DNA of 64,000 bases. It comes from Pseudomonas sp. G2-4 (GTDB lineage Bacteria > Pseudomonadota > Gammaproteobacteria > Pseudomonadales > Pseudomonadaceae). Numbering within the stretch: the first letter of the stretch is position 1; every line of letters begins with the position of its first letter. Below the pieces are notes generated by a model, which worked only from the letters and a program-made list of their open reading frames with translations, searched no databases and was not told the origin of the DNA. The stretch spans positions 2,604,001 to 2,668,000 of the forward strand of contig NZ_CP125957.1 of NCBI RefSeq assembly GCF_030064125.1, written 5' to 3'. Positions 1 through 8,258 of the stretch are shown piece by piece. Both the position numbers and the translations under genes were made by a program.

Positions 1-21
1 CAGCAGCAAGACTGCAATCAT
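1..21 (-). CDS. Start of next gene in the sulfur operon (partial)
   Basis: Only seven codons are inside the window (M-I-A-V-L-L-L), preceded on the minus strand by a GGAG ribosome binding site. The start lies 28 bases after the stop codon of the DUF442-SQR fusion gene, so it is the third gene of the same leftward operon. The hydrophobic start suggests a membrane protein. Operons of this kind often carry a TauE/SafE-type sulfite/sulfur anion exporter here, but seven residues cannot show that. Confidence 0.5.
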
Positions 22-49
22 CTCGATCTCCTGGCGTTCAGGTTGGACT

Positions 50-1720
50 TCATAGGTCCGCCAGCTCTGGTTTTGCCAACCACTCACGGCCCTTGAGCAT
101 TCCCTTCCAATACAGCGGTGGAAGAATCCGCTCTTTGAGCAGCCACGCCAGTCTCGATGGTCGGGTGCCGTCAATCAGCCAGGACGGGAAGCTGGGGGCG
201 ACCTTGCCGCCGTAGGTGAATTCAGCAAGGACGATCTTGCCTCGTTCGACGGTTAGCGGGCAGGAACCGTAGCCATCGTAATGGGCGCCGCCTTTGGCCT
301 TGCCCATTGCCGCCAGCACGTTATGGGCAACGACGGGTGCCTGCTTACGTGCCGCTGCCGCTGTTTTAGCGTTGCTGGTATTGGTGGCGTCTCCCAATGC
401 GTGAATATTCGCCCAGGTTTTATGACGCAGGCTGACGGGGTCGACGTCGACCCAGCCCGCCGCGTCGGCGAGGGGGCTGACGCGGATGAAGTCCGGCGCA
501 ATCTGCGGTGGCACCACATGCAGCAGGTCGAAGTCGTGCGTCACCCGGTGGGTAGTGCCGTCGGATTTAACGCAACTGAAGGTGGCCGTTTGCGCCGGCC
601 CGTCAACGCCAGTCAGCGTACTGCCGAAACTCAGGTCGATCCCATAGGCATTGACGTATTCCATGAGCGCCGGCACGTAGTCAGGAACGCCGAACAGCAC
701 CGCGCCGGCGCTGCAGAAATCAATCTCGATATGCTCGAGTACCCCTTGACGCTTCCAGTGGTCGGCGGAGAGGTACATGGCTTTTTGCGGCGCCCCGGCA
801 CATTTGATCGGCATGGGCGGTTGCGTGAAAATCGCCCGGCCACTGCGCAGTTGCTGCACCTGTTGCCAGGTATAGGGGGCCAGGTGATACAGGTAGTTGG
901 AAGTGACGCCATTGCGCCCCAGTGTTTCCGATAAGCCTTCGATGGCGTGCCAGTCCAGTTTGAGGCCGGGGCACACGACCAGCTGTTCGTATCGGACCAC
1001 CCTGCACCCATCGAGAATGACGGCGTTTTTTTCCGGTTCGAACGCCGCTACGGCCGCTTTTATCCAATGCACGCCCCGGGGAATGGTCGCACCCATCGTG
1101 TGGGCCGTTCGGGACGCTTCAAACACGCCACTGCCGACGAGTGTCCAGCCAGGCTGGTAATAGTGCACATCCGCCGGGTCGATGATGGCAATGTCCAAGC
1201 CTGGATCACGTGCCAACAAACTCGACGCGGTGGCGATGCCCGCCGCGCCGCCGCCGATAATGACCACCGCATGTTCGGCCTCGGCCACTTCAACCGGCGT
1301 GCGTCCCTTGTTGGCAATCCTGCGGATGACGCCTTTCATGTCGAAGCCGGCTTTTTTGGCCATTTCGACGATCTGCGGCAAAGGTTGTTGGCCGGCTTGC
1401 GACAGGGCCCACATCGTCGTCGAGCGCATGCCGGAACGGCAATACGCCAACACCGGTTTGGGCAATGATTCAAACAACTTGCCGAAGGCAACGCCTTGTT
1501 CGTCGGTGACTTTGCCGGATTCAGCCGGAAGATAGTGCGCCTCAATGCCCATGGTTTGCGCGACGCGTTTGATTTCGGCGAACAAGGGTTGATCGCTGCC
1601 TTCACCGTCCGGACGGTTACAGATGATGGCGCGAAAGCCACTGTTTTTGAGTTCACTCAATTGATTGGGAAGTATCTGTTCGGATACCGATAAGCCGGAC
1701 GCAAGGTGGCGGATGTCCAT
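50..1720 (-). CDS. DUF442 phosphatase/sulfurtransferase-like domain fused to SQR-like FAD oxidoreductase
   Basis: Two domains are visible. Residues 1-110 form a DUF442 (TIGR01244) domain with a cysteine loop C94-R-S-G-M-R99, related to dual-specificity phosphatase and rhodanese-like loops. From about residue 150 there is a sulfide:quinone oxidoreductase-type flavoprotein with the FAD motif GGGAAG (156-161), HYYQPGWT, and the cysteine motif IKCAGAPQK (C307), which in SQR enzymes takes part in persulfide formation. The likely role is membrane-associated oxidation of sulfide to sulfane sulfur, with electrons passed to quinone and sulfur handed to the dioxygenase encoded 38 bases upstream. A GGAGA site precedes the ATG. 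The DUF442 domain is separate from the neighbouring MBL protein here, whereas other bacteria fuse it to that partner. The oxidoreductase and fusion calls are secure; the exact reaction is inferred. Confidence 0.85.
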   Translation of the reverse strand: MDIRHLASGLSVSEQILPNQLSELKNSGFRAIICNRPDGEGSDQPLFAEIKRVAQTMGIEAHYLPAESGKVTDEQGVAFGKLFESLPKPVLAYCRSGMRSTTMWALSQAGQQPLPQIVEMAKKAGFDMKGVIRRIANKGRTPVEVAEAEHAVVIIGGGAAGIATASSLLARDPGLDIAIIDPADVHYYQPGWTLVGSGVFEASRTAHTMGATIPRGVHWIKAAVAAFEPEKNAVILDGCRVVRYEQLVVCPGLKLDWHAIEGLSETLGRNGVTSNYLYHLAPYTWQQVQQLRSGRAIFTQPPMPIKCAGAPQKAMYLSADHWKRQGVLEHIEIDFCSAGAVLFGVPDYVPALMEYVNAYGIDLSFGSTLTGVDGPAQTATFSCVKSDGTTHRVTHDFDLLHVVPPQIAPDFIRVSPLADAAGWVDVDPVSLRHKTWANIHALGDATNTSNAKTAAAARKQAPVVAHNVLAAMGKAKGGAHYDGYGSCPLTVERGKIVLAEFTYGGKVAPSFPSWLIDGTRPSRLAWLLKERILPPLYWKGMLKGREWLAKPELADL

Positions 1721-1758
1721 GGATGTCTCCGTGATGACTATTTTCTTATGAGGGGACG

Positions 1759-2637
1759 TCAGAGCCTATCGAGGGGGATCTTCAGGTAGCGCGTACCGTT
1801 CGCCTCCGGCTCGGGGAAGTGCCCGGCGCGCATGTTGACCTGCACCGATGGCAGGATCAGCGTCGGCATGTCCATCGAGGCATCGCGCTTGGTGCGCATC
1901 GCGACAAATTCCTCTTCACTGATGCCGTTACGCACATGAACGTTGTCGGCGCGTTGCTCGGCCACGGTGCTGGCGAACTGAACCTCGCGGCCATCCGGCT
2001 GATAATCGTGACAGGTGTAGAGGAGGGTGTCGGCCGGCAGGCTCAGGACCTTGTTGATTGAATGGAACAGTGCGCGAGCATCGCCGCCGGGAAAGTCACA
2101 GCGTGCGGTTCCGTAGTCCGGCATGAACAGGGTATCGCCGACGAAGGCAGCTGTTTCCCTGCCGTCGCTGATGACATACGTCATGCAGGCAGGCGTGTGG
2201 CCCGGCGTATGCAGGGCGCGGCATTGCAACGTGCCGAGGGTGAACGGCTCGTCACTGCCGAACAGATGATCGAACTGACTCCCGTCGCGGGCCATGTCGC
2301 CGCCAGTATTGAACAGCGTGCCAAAGACTTCCTGCACGCTGGCAATCCGGCTTCCGATGCCGATCTTGCCGCCGAGTTTTTCTTTCAGGTATGGCGCGGC
2401 GGTGAGGTGATCGGCATGGACGTGGGTTTCAAGGATCCACTGGACCTTTGCGTCCAACTCGGCCACTCGGGCGATCAGCTTGTCCGCAGAAGTGGTTTGG
2501 GTACGGCCGGATTTTGGGTCGTAATCCAGGACGCTGTCGACCAATGCGCAGTGGTGGGTCACTTCGTCCAGCACCAGATAGCTGACGGTGTGGGTTTCAG
2601 GATCGAAAAATCCCTCGACGTGCAGTTTTACGCTCAT
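1759..2637 (-). CDS. ETHE1/Blh-like MBL-fold persulfide dioxygenase
   Basis: A metallo-beta-lactamase-fold hydrolase of 292 residues with the metal motif T-H72-V-H74-A-D76-H77, then HTPGH, FVGDTLF and CHDYQP. This is the pattern of ETHE1-type persulfide dioxygenases and the Blh proteins of BigR operons. Such enzymes use a mononuclear iron to oxidise glutathione persulfide to sulfite in the cytoplasm. It is the first gene of the leftward operon, ahead of the SQR-like fusion, so the pair would carry sulfide through sulfane sulfur to sulfite. A sigma-54 promoter lies about 45 bases upstream and repeated ACTGCCA sites lie further out, next to the divergent activator gene. The family is secure; substrate preference is not tested by sequence. 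Confidence 0.88.
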   Translation of the reverse strand: MSVKLHVEGFFDPETHTVSYLVLDEVTHHCALVDSVLDYDPKSGRTQTTSADKLIARVAELDAKVQWILETHVHADHLTAAPYLKEKLGGKIGIGSRIASVQEVFGTLFNTGGDMARDGSQFDHLFGSDEPFTLGTLQCRALHTPGHTPACMTYVISDGRETAAFVGDTLFMPDYGTARCDFPGGDARALFHSINKVLSLPADTLLYTCHDYQPDGREVQFASTVAEQRADNVHVRNGISEEEFVAMRTKRDASMDMPTLILPSVQVNMRAGHFPEPEANGTRYLKIPLDRL

Positions 2638-2682
2638 GACGTGTCTCCTTGGGGGGCGCCTAGCCGCTCAAAGGATGGATAC

Positions 2683-2699
2683 AGCAATAAATCTGCCAG
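2683..2699 (-). promoter_or_regulatory. Sigma-54 promoter of the sulfide-oxidation operon
   Basis: On the minus strand the sequence reads CTGGCAGATTTATTGCT, a near-consensus -24/-12 element (YTGGCACGNNNNTTGCW) with the correct 17-base span. The predicted transcript start is near 2672, giving a leader of about 35 bases before the dioxygenase ATG at 2637. The divergent gene encodes a sigma-54 activator, which supports the assignment. Confidence 0.8.
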
Positions 2700-2767
2700 G
2701 CCCGCAGCCAGTCGTATTTTGTTTTTATTATGTTGATTTATATGAATTTTATTTTTAAGGTCAGACG

Positions 2768-2835
2768 CTGCCATTGCTGCGCTCATGGAAAATCACTGCC
2801 ATTGGCAGTGTTTGTTGGCATAGTGGCAGTGCCAC
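2768..2835. promoter_or_regulatory. Clustered ACTGCCA/TGGCAGT upstream activator sites
   Basis: The region holds a perfect 17-base palindrome CACTGCCATTGGCAGTG (2794-2810), a second GTGGCAGTGCCAC palindrome (2823-2835) and a half site near 2770. They lie roughly 70-150 bases upstream of the sigma-54 promoter at 2683-2699, the usual position for enhancer-binding activators. The same ACTGCCA core recurs upstream of the bd-oxidase operon, so these are the likely operators of the adjacent FisR-like protein. Confidence 0.7.
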
Positions 2836-2865
2836 CTCATTCTGGATGGAGTCACGGGAGCCACG

Positions 2866-4188
<1,323 letters not shown>

Positions 4189-4205
4189 GGGCCATCGAGC
4201 CTCAC

Positions 4206-4247
4206 TGCCAATGACTGCCAGTGACTGCCATGCCGGCAGTCTGGCAG
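4206..4247. promoter_or_regulatory. ACTGCCA repeat array upstream of the bd-oxidase operon
   Basis: Three direct ACTGCCA repeats occur at a 10-base period (one DNA turn) between 4204 and 4230. They are followed by GGCAGT and TGGCAG, so that ACTGCC(4224-4229) and GGCAGT(4235-4240) also form an inverted repeat. The array is about 90-130 bases upstream of a sigma-54 promoter and uses the same core as the palindromes in front of the sulfide-oxidation operon. It is most simply read as the FisR-like activator's enhancer. Confidence 0.65.
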
Positions 4248-4334
4248 GGCCTTTTCCTCTCCACGGTAAACGATGGACTCCTATCGTTTTCAGTAACTGA
4301 TTGTTTTATATCAATAAAAAATCAGTCCTTGCCT

Positions 4335-4351
4335 TTGGCATGGCCCGTGCT
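4335..4351 (+). promoter_or_regulatory. Sigma-54 promoter of the bd-oxidase operon
   Basis: The 17-mer TTGGCATGGCCCGTGCT fits the sigma-54 -24/-12 consensus with full TGGCA and TGC cores. The expected +1 is near 4362, immediately before the ATG of the first gene at 4363, which would make the message almost leaderless at its 5' end. No other promoter of similar quality is evident in this gap. Confidence 0.65.
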
Positions 4352-4362
4352 ACAGCCGGGTC

Positions 4363-4539
4363 ATGACTATTTCCGATAAACGACTACGTCGCCATCTGCT
4401 CACAGCAGTACTGATCAAGCTGGTTGTGTTGACAGTGCTGTGGTGGCTGTTCATCAAGGATTCGCGCGTCAGCGTCGACTCGAACACCATCAGCGACAGG
4501 TTCGGCGGACCCACCTCGGCTCAAGGGGCAAGCAAGTGA
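4363..4539 (+). CDS. cydP: Cytochrome bd oxidase small subunit CydP
   Basis: A 58-residue protein with a basic N-terminus (MTISDKRLRRHLL), one transmembrane helix rich in Leu, Val and Trp (about residues 12-30) and a polar tail beginning IKDSRVSVDS. This is the pattern of the putative CydP subunits encoded just before cydA in many proteobacteria. Its TGA overlaps the GTG start of cydA by two bases, indicating translational coupling. There is no clear Shine-Dalgarno sequence, and the predicted sigma-54 transcript would start about one base before its ATG, so leaderless initiation is possible. Confidence 0.8.
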   Translation: MTISDKRLRRHLLTAVLIKLVVLTVLWWLFIKDSRVSVDSNTISDRFGGPTSAQGASK

Positions 4540-6107
4540 TCTCAGAACAACTGGTGGATTTGTCACGGCTGCAATTCGCGGCCACCGCGCTGTACCACTT
4601 TCTGTTTGTACCGCTCACCGTGGGCATGGTGTGGCTGCTGGTGATTATGGAAAGCGTTTACGTGATGACTGGCAATGTCATCTGGAAGGACATGACGCGC
4701 TTCTGGGGCAAGTTGTTCGGTATCAACTTCGCCTTGGGAGTGACCACCGGCATCACCCTGGAATTTCAGTTCGGCACCAACTGGGCGTACTACTCGCACT
4801 ACGTCGGTGACATCTTCGGTGCCCCGCTGGCCATTGAAGGATTGATGGCGTTCTTCCTTGAGTCGACCATGATCGGGTTGTTCTTTTTTGGTTGGGACCG
4901 CCTCAAGAGACAGCATCACTTGCTGGTGACACTGTTGATGGCGATTGGCACGAACCTGTCGGCGTTGTGGATCCTGATTGCCAATGGGTGGATGCAGAAC
5001 CCGGTGGGTTCAGAGTTCAGCTACATCACCATGCGCATGGAAATGGTCGATTTCTGGGCGGTGGTTTTCAACCCCGTGGCGCAAGCCAAGTTTGTCCACA
5101 CCGTTTCGGCAGGCTACGTCACCGGCTCAATGTTCGTGCTGTCGATTTCGAGTTGGTACCTGCTGAAAAATCGTGATGTCGAGTTCGCCAAGCGGAGCTT
5201 TCGTGTTGCGGCGGCCTTCGGTCTGGCATCCGTGCTGAGTGTGATCGTGCTCGGGGATGAGTCCGGCTACACGGTGGGCGAAGCACAGCAAACCAAACTG
5301 GCCGCAATGGAGGCGATGTGGGAAACCAAGCCCGCGCCAGCCGGCCTTACGCTGGTGGCCAGCATCAACGAAGCCGAGTCCAGAAACAACTGGGAGGTCG
5401 AGGTGCCATGGGTAATGGGCCTGATTGGAACACGCTCGGTGAGCAAGCAGATTCCAGGGATTCATGAGATCAAGGAAAAGAACCGCGCTCGAATCCTGCG
5501 CGGTATCCCCGCCGTCAATGCACTTGAAGCGCTCAGGGCCAATCGCGGCGATTTGGCCGCACGTCAAGCGTTTGAAGAATACAAAGCTGATCTGGGTTTT
5601 GGGCTGTTGCTCAAACGCTATGTCGAAGACGTCAATCAGGCGACACCCGCCATTATAGAAAAGGCGGTGAACGATACCGTACCGCGTGTGACGCCTATGT
5701 TTTGGGCGTTCCGGATCATGGTAGGCCTGGGTTTTGCCATGCTGCTGCTCTTCGCGCTCGCCTTCTGGAGCACACTGAAATCGACGTGCTCACGAAGCCG
5801 CTGGTTACTCCGTTGGGCGCTGCTCATGCTGCCTGCTCCGTGGATCTCCTGTGAGCTGGGCTGGTTCGTTGCCGAGTATGGTCGTCAGCCCTGGACCATC
5901 TACGGCGTACTGCCGACCCATATGAGCGTCTCGACCCTCAGCGTCAACAACCTGTATGGCTCGCTCGCGGGGTTCGTCGTCTTCTACACCGTGCTGCTGG
6001 CGGTGGAGATGTTCCTGATGGTCAAGTTCGCCCGCCAAGGGCCCGGCAGCCTGGGCACAGGCCGTTATATCTACGACGCCAAGTTGAAGGAGCTTCACCA
6101 TGCTTGA
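4536..6107 (+). CDS. cydA: Cytochrome bd ubiquinol oxidase subunit I
   Basis: Multi-helix CydA of 523 residues, the size of the E. coli protein. The start is placed at GTG 4536, overlapping the cydP stop; an ATG 32 codons upstream lies inside cydP in another frame and adds a non-family extension. Conserved features include the haem ligand in TALYHF (H21), the haem b His in AKFVHTVSAGY, the quinol-loop lysine and glutamate in TKLAAMEAMWET, and GWFVAEYGRQPW. The long Q-loop (about 250-380, with DLGFGLLLKRY) places it with E. coli-type oxidases rather than the short-loop CioA form typical of pseudomonads. It oxidises quinol and reduces oxygen at haem d in the inner membrane. bd oxidases are known to resist sulfide, which suits the neighbouring sulfur genes. 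Confidence 0.95.
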   Translation: MISEQLVDLSRLQFAATALYHFLFVPLTVGMVWLLVIMESVYVMTGNVIWKDMTRFWGKLFGINFALGVTTGITLEFQFGTNWAYYSHYVGDIFGAPLAIEGLMAFFLESTMIGLFFFGWDRLKRQHHLLVTLLMAIGTNLSALWILIANGWMQNPVGSEFSYITMRMEMVDFWAVVFNPVAQAKFVHTVSAGYVTGSMFVLSISSWYLLKNRDVEFAKRSFRVAAAFGLASVLSVIVLGDESGYTVGEAQQTKLAAMEAMWETKPAPAGLTLVASINEAESRNNWEVEVPWVMGLIGTRSVSKQIPGIHEIKEKNRARILRGIPAVNALEALRANRGDLAARQAFEEYKADLGFGLLLKRYVEDVNQATPAIIEKAVNDTVPRVTPMFWAFRIMVGLGFAMLLLFALAFWSTLKSTCSRSRWLLRWALLMLPAPWISCELGWFVAEYGRQPWTIYGVLPTHMSVSTLSVNNLYGSLAGFVVFYTVLLAVEMFLMVKFARQGPGSLGTGRYIYDAKLKELHHA

Positions 6108-7236
6108 TTACTTCACCCTCAAGATCATCTGGTGGGCGCTGGTCGGCGTCCTGCTGATAGGTTTCGCCATCATGGACGGTCACGACATGGGCGTCGGCAC
6201 GTTGCTGCCGTTTGTTGGTCGCAATGACATGGAGCGACGCGTGGTCATCAACACCGTAGGACCGCATTGGGATGGGAATCAGGTCTGGTTCATTACCGCA
6301 GGCGGCGCACTGTTCGCCGCATGGCCGGTGGTGTACGCCACCGCGTTCAGCGGATTCTACTGGGCGATGATTCTGGTCCTCTGGGCGCTGTTCTTCCGCC
6401 CGGTGGGGTTTGACTACCGCAGCAAGATTCACAACGCCGCTTGGCGCAGCACGTGGGATTGGGGGCTTTTTGTGGGTGGGGCCGTGCCGCCCCTGGTATT
6501 CGGGATTGCGTTCGGCAACCTGCTGCAAGGTGTACCGTTTCACTTCAACGACCTTCTGGTATCGACCTATACCGGCAGTTTCTGGCAACTACTGAATCCC
6601 TTTGCGCTTCTGACCGGCGTTGTGAGTAGTGCGATGATCACCTTGCAGGGCGGCGCTTATCTGGCGCATCGCACTGAGGGTGTTATCCAGGCCAGGGCCA
6701 TCAAAGGGGCAGTGGGGGCGGCAATCGTATTGGTGTGCTCGTTCATAGCGGCCGGTATCTGGCTGCAATGGATCGACGGTTATCGCATTACATCGTGGGT
6801 GGATACCGCCGGTCTACCCGACATTCTCAACAAGTCCGTGGTGCGCGAACCCGGGGCGTGGATGGCCAACTACGGTCTTTATCCTTTGTTATGGCTGTTG
6901 CCCGTTCTGGGATTGGTTGGTGCAGCAGGTGCGGCCATGTTGTTGATGATGCGTCGCACACTGTCGGCGTTTGTGGCCTCATCGCTTGCGGTGATCGCCG
7001 TCATCAGTACGGCGGGTGTGTCGATGTTTCCATTCATCATGCCGTCATCAACAGTGCCTGCAGCGAGCCTTACCGTGTGGGACAGCGTCTCCAGTCATTT
7101 AAGCCTGGCCATCATGTTCTGGGCCACGTTGATCTTCATGCCACTGATCGTGATTTATACCTCGTGGGCCTATCGGGTCATGCGCGGCAAGGTCACCGTC
7201 GCACAGATCAAAGCCAACGAACATTCAGCCTACTAG
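6100..7236 (+). CDS. cydB: Cytochrome bd ubiquinol oxidase subunit II
   Basis: A 378-residue integral membrane subunit starting LKIIWWALVGVLLIGFAIMDGHDMGVG, the family's N-terminal signature, with helices continuing to the C-terminus. It pairs with CydA. The reading frames overlap by eight bases and a GGAG site sits before its ATG inside cydA. E. coli CydB is 379 residues, so it is full length. Confidence 0.95.
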   Translation: MLDYFTLKIIWWALVGVLLIGFAIMDGHDMGVGTLLPFVGRNDMERRVVINTVGPHWDGNQVWFITAGGALFAAWPVVYATAFSGFYWAMILVLWALFFRPVGFDYRSKIHNAAWRSTWDWGLFVGGAVPPLVFGIAFGNLLQGVPFHFNDLLVSTYTGSFWQLLNPFALLTGVVSSAMITLQGGAYLAHRTEGVIQARAIKGAVGAAIVLVCSFIAAGIWLQWIDGYRITSWVDTAGLPDILNKSVVREPGAWMANYGLYPLLWLLPVLGLVGAAGAAMLLMMRRTLSAFVASSLAVIAVISTAGVSMFPFIMPSSTVPAASLTVWDSVSSHLSLAIMFWATLIFMPLIVIYTSWAYRVMRGKVTVAQIKANEHSAY

Positions 7237-7257
7237 GCCAGCAAAGGAGTCAAAGAC

Positions 7258-7380
7258 ATGTGGTATTTCGCCTGGATGCTGGGAGTGGGCTTTGCGCTGC
7301 TACTGGCGATACTGAATGCAATGTGGGGTGAGAACGAAGCAGGTCGCGCCCTGAGTGACAGTGACGAGGAGCCATCATGA
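7258..7380 (+). CDS. cydX: Cytochrome bd small subunit CydX
   Basis: A 40-residue protein beginning MWYFAWMLGVGFALLLAILN, the diagnostic CydX/CbdX N-terminus, with one membrane helix and an acidic tail ending DSDEEPS. CydX stabilises the haems of CydAB. AAAGGAG precedes the ATG, 21 bases after cydB. Its stop overlaps the next gene's start (ATGA). Confidence 0.9.
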   Translation: MWYFAWMLGVGFALLLAILNAMWGENEAGRALSDSDEEPS

Positions 7381-7664
7381 CGCCGAATGTGGCTAAGGCC
7401 GAGGCCTCTTCACAGCTTCATGTGCTGAGTTTGATCATCGCCGTGGTGATCATGCTCGCCTGTACGCTCTATCCCCCTCTGATGGCGGCCCCCGATGGCA
7501 AAGCTGACCATGGGCTGGCCACGGCATTGTTCGCGGCCATGAGTGTGGCGTTTGTGAGAGGCGTGGGTTTTATCCCGCGGATGTGGGTCTGGCGGTGGCT
7601 GTTTTCAGGCTGGACCTGCAGTGCGGCATTGGCGCTGGCAGGCTGGCTGATGTTCGTGCGGTGA
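7377..7664 (+). CDS. ybgE: YbgE-family cyd operon protein
   Basis: A 95-residue membrane protein with about three hydrophobic segments. It has the conserved order of a central Gly/His patch (ADHGLATAL) and a GVGFIPR motif near residue 60, as in E. coli YbgE (GVGFRP). The gene starts within the cydX stop codon and closes the operon; a terminator follows. Its function in the family is not settled, but it is consistently linked to cydABX. Confidence 0.8.
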   Translation: MTPNVAKAEASSQLHVLSLIIAVVIMLACTLYPPLMAAPDGKADHGLATALFAAMSVAFVRGVGFIPRMWVWRWLFSGWTCSAALALAGWLMFVR

Positions 7665-7696
7665 GCGCCGGTTGCGCGTTCAACAAGGCCACATAA

Positions 7697-7734
7697 GAAC
7701 GGCTACAGGATTGTTCCTGGGCCGTTCATTTTTT
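7697..7734 (+). terminator. Rho-independent terminator of the cyd operon
   Basis: GAACGGC (7697-7703) pairs with GCCGTTC (7721-7727), with an inner CAGGA/TCCTG pairing, followed by A and six T. It lies 33 bases after the ybgE stop. Confidence 0.85.
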
Positions 7735-7762
7735 CGTAAAAATTGAAGCACGTCACTATCGG

Positions 7763-8197
7763 CTATTTGACCAAGGTAATCGGGATAGTGGACAGCTGGA
7801 TCACCTTGGCCGCGACCGATCCGAGGAAGATGCCTTCCAGAAAGCCACTGCCGTGTGAACCCATGATGATGCTGTCGCACCCCAGGGATTTGGAGTGCGC
7901 CACGATTTTGCTGGCCACGTCGCCACGTAGCGTATGGAAGGTGAAGGCGATGCGTTGCTGCTTCAGGAGAGCGATTGCCTTTTGTGCTTCTTCGGCACTC
8001 TTGCCATCGTAGTAGCGAGTGAGTTCATCGCTGTCCATGGCTTGTGCAATGCGCGTGGGCAGGAATGACTGCACATTCACCAGATGCACCTCCACACTGC
8101 CGCCCAGCAGACCTCCATCCTGGATCAGTCCGATAACGTACTGCACCACCCGTCCCGAATGCTCTGAACCATCGATAGCGACCAATACCTTGTGCAT
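7763..8197 (-). CDS. Universal stress protein, ATP-binding type
   Basis: A single UspA domain of 144 residues. It begins KVLVAIDGSEHS and has the nucleotide-binding signature G-S-H-G-S-G with the downstream LGSVAAKVI, the ATP-binding form of the fold, and ends in the TIPITLVK strand. In pseudomonads such proteins support survival in low oxygen. It lies 61 bases downstream of the P-type ATPase gene, on the same strand, and may be the last gene of that stress operon. Confidence 0.88.
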   Translation of the reverse strand: MHKVLVAIDGSEHSGRVVQYVIGLIQDGGLLGGSVEVHLVNVQSFLPTRIAQAMDSDELTRYYDGKSAEEAQKAIALLKQQRIAFTFHTLRGDVASKIVAHSKSLGCDSIIMGSHGSGFLEGIFLGSVAAKVIQLSTIPITLVK

Positions 8198-8258
8198 TTT
8201 CCGGATCCTCTCTCAGTAACTTGAAACGGCTGGCCGAACACCTTGCCATCCGCAATGC

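Noticed and set aside
281..934. Rightward 217-codon open frame opposite the SQR-like fusion
   Set aside because: It is the antisense of a well-supported gene and shows no domain, start signal or natural composition.
4440..4535. ATG 32 codons upstream of cydA
   Set aside because: It lies inside cydP in another frame and adds residues not found in CydA; the GTG at 4536 overlaps the cydP stop.
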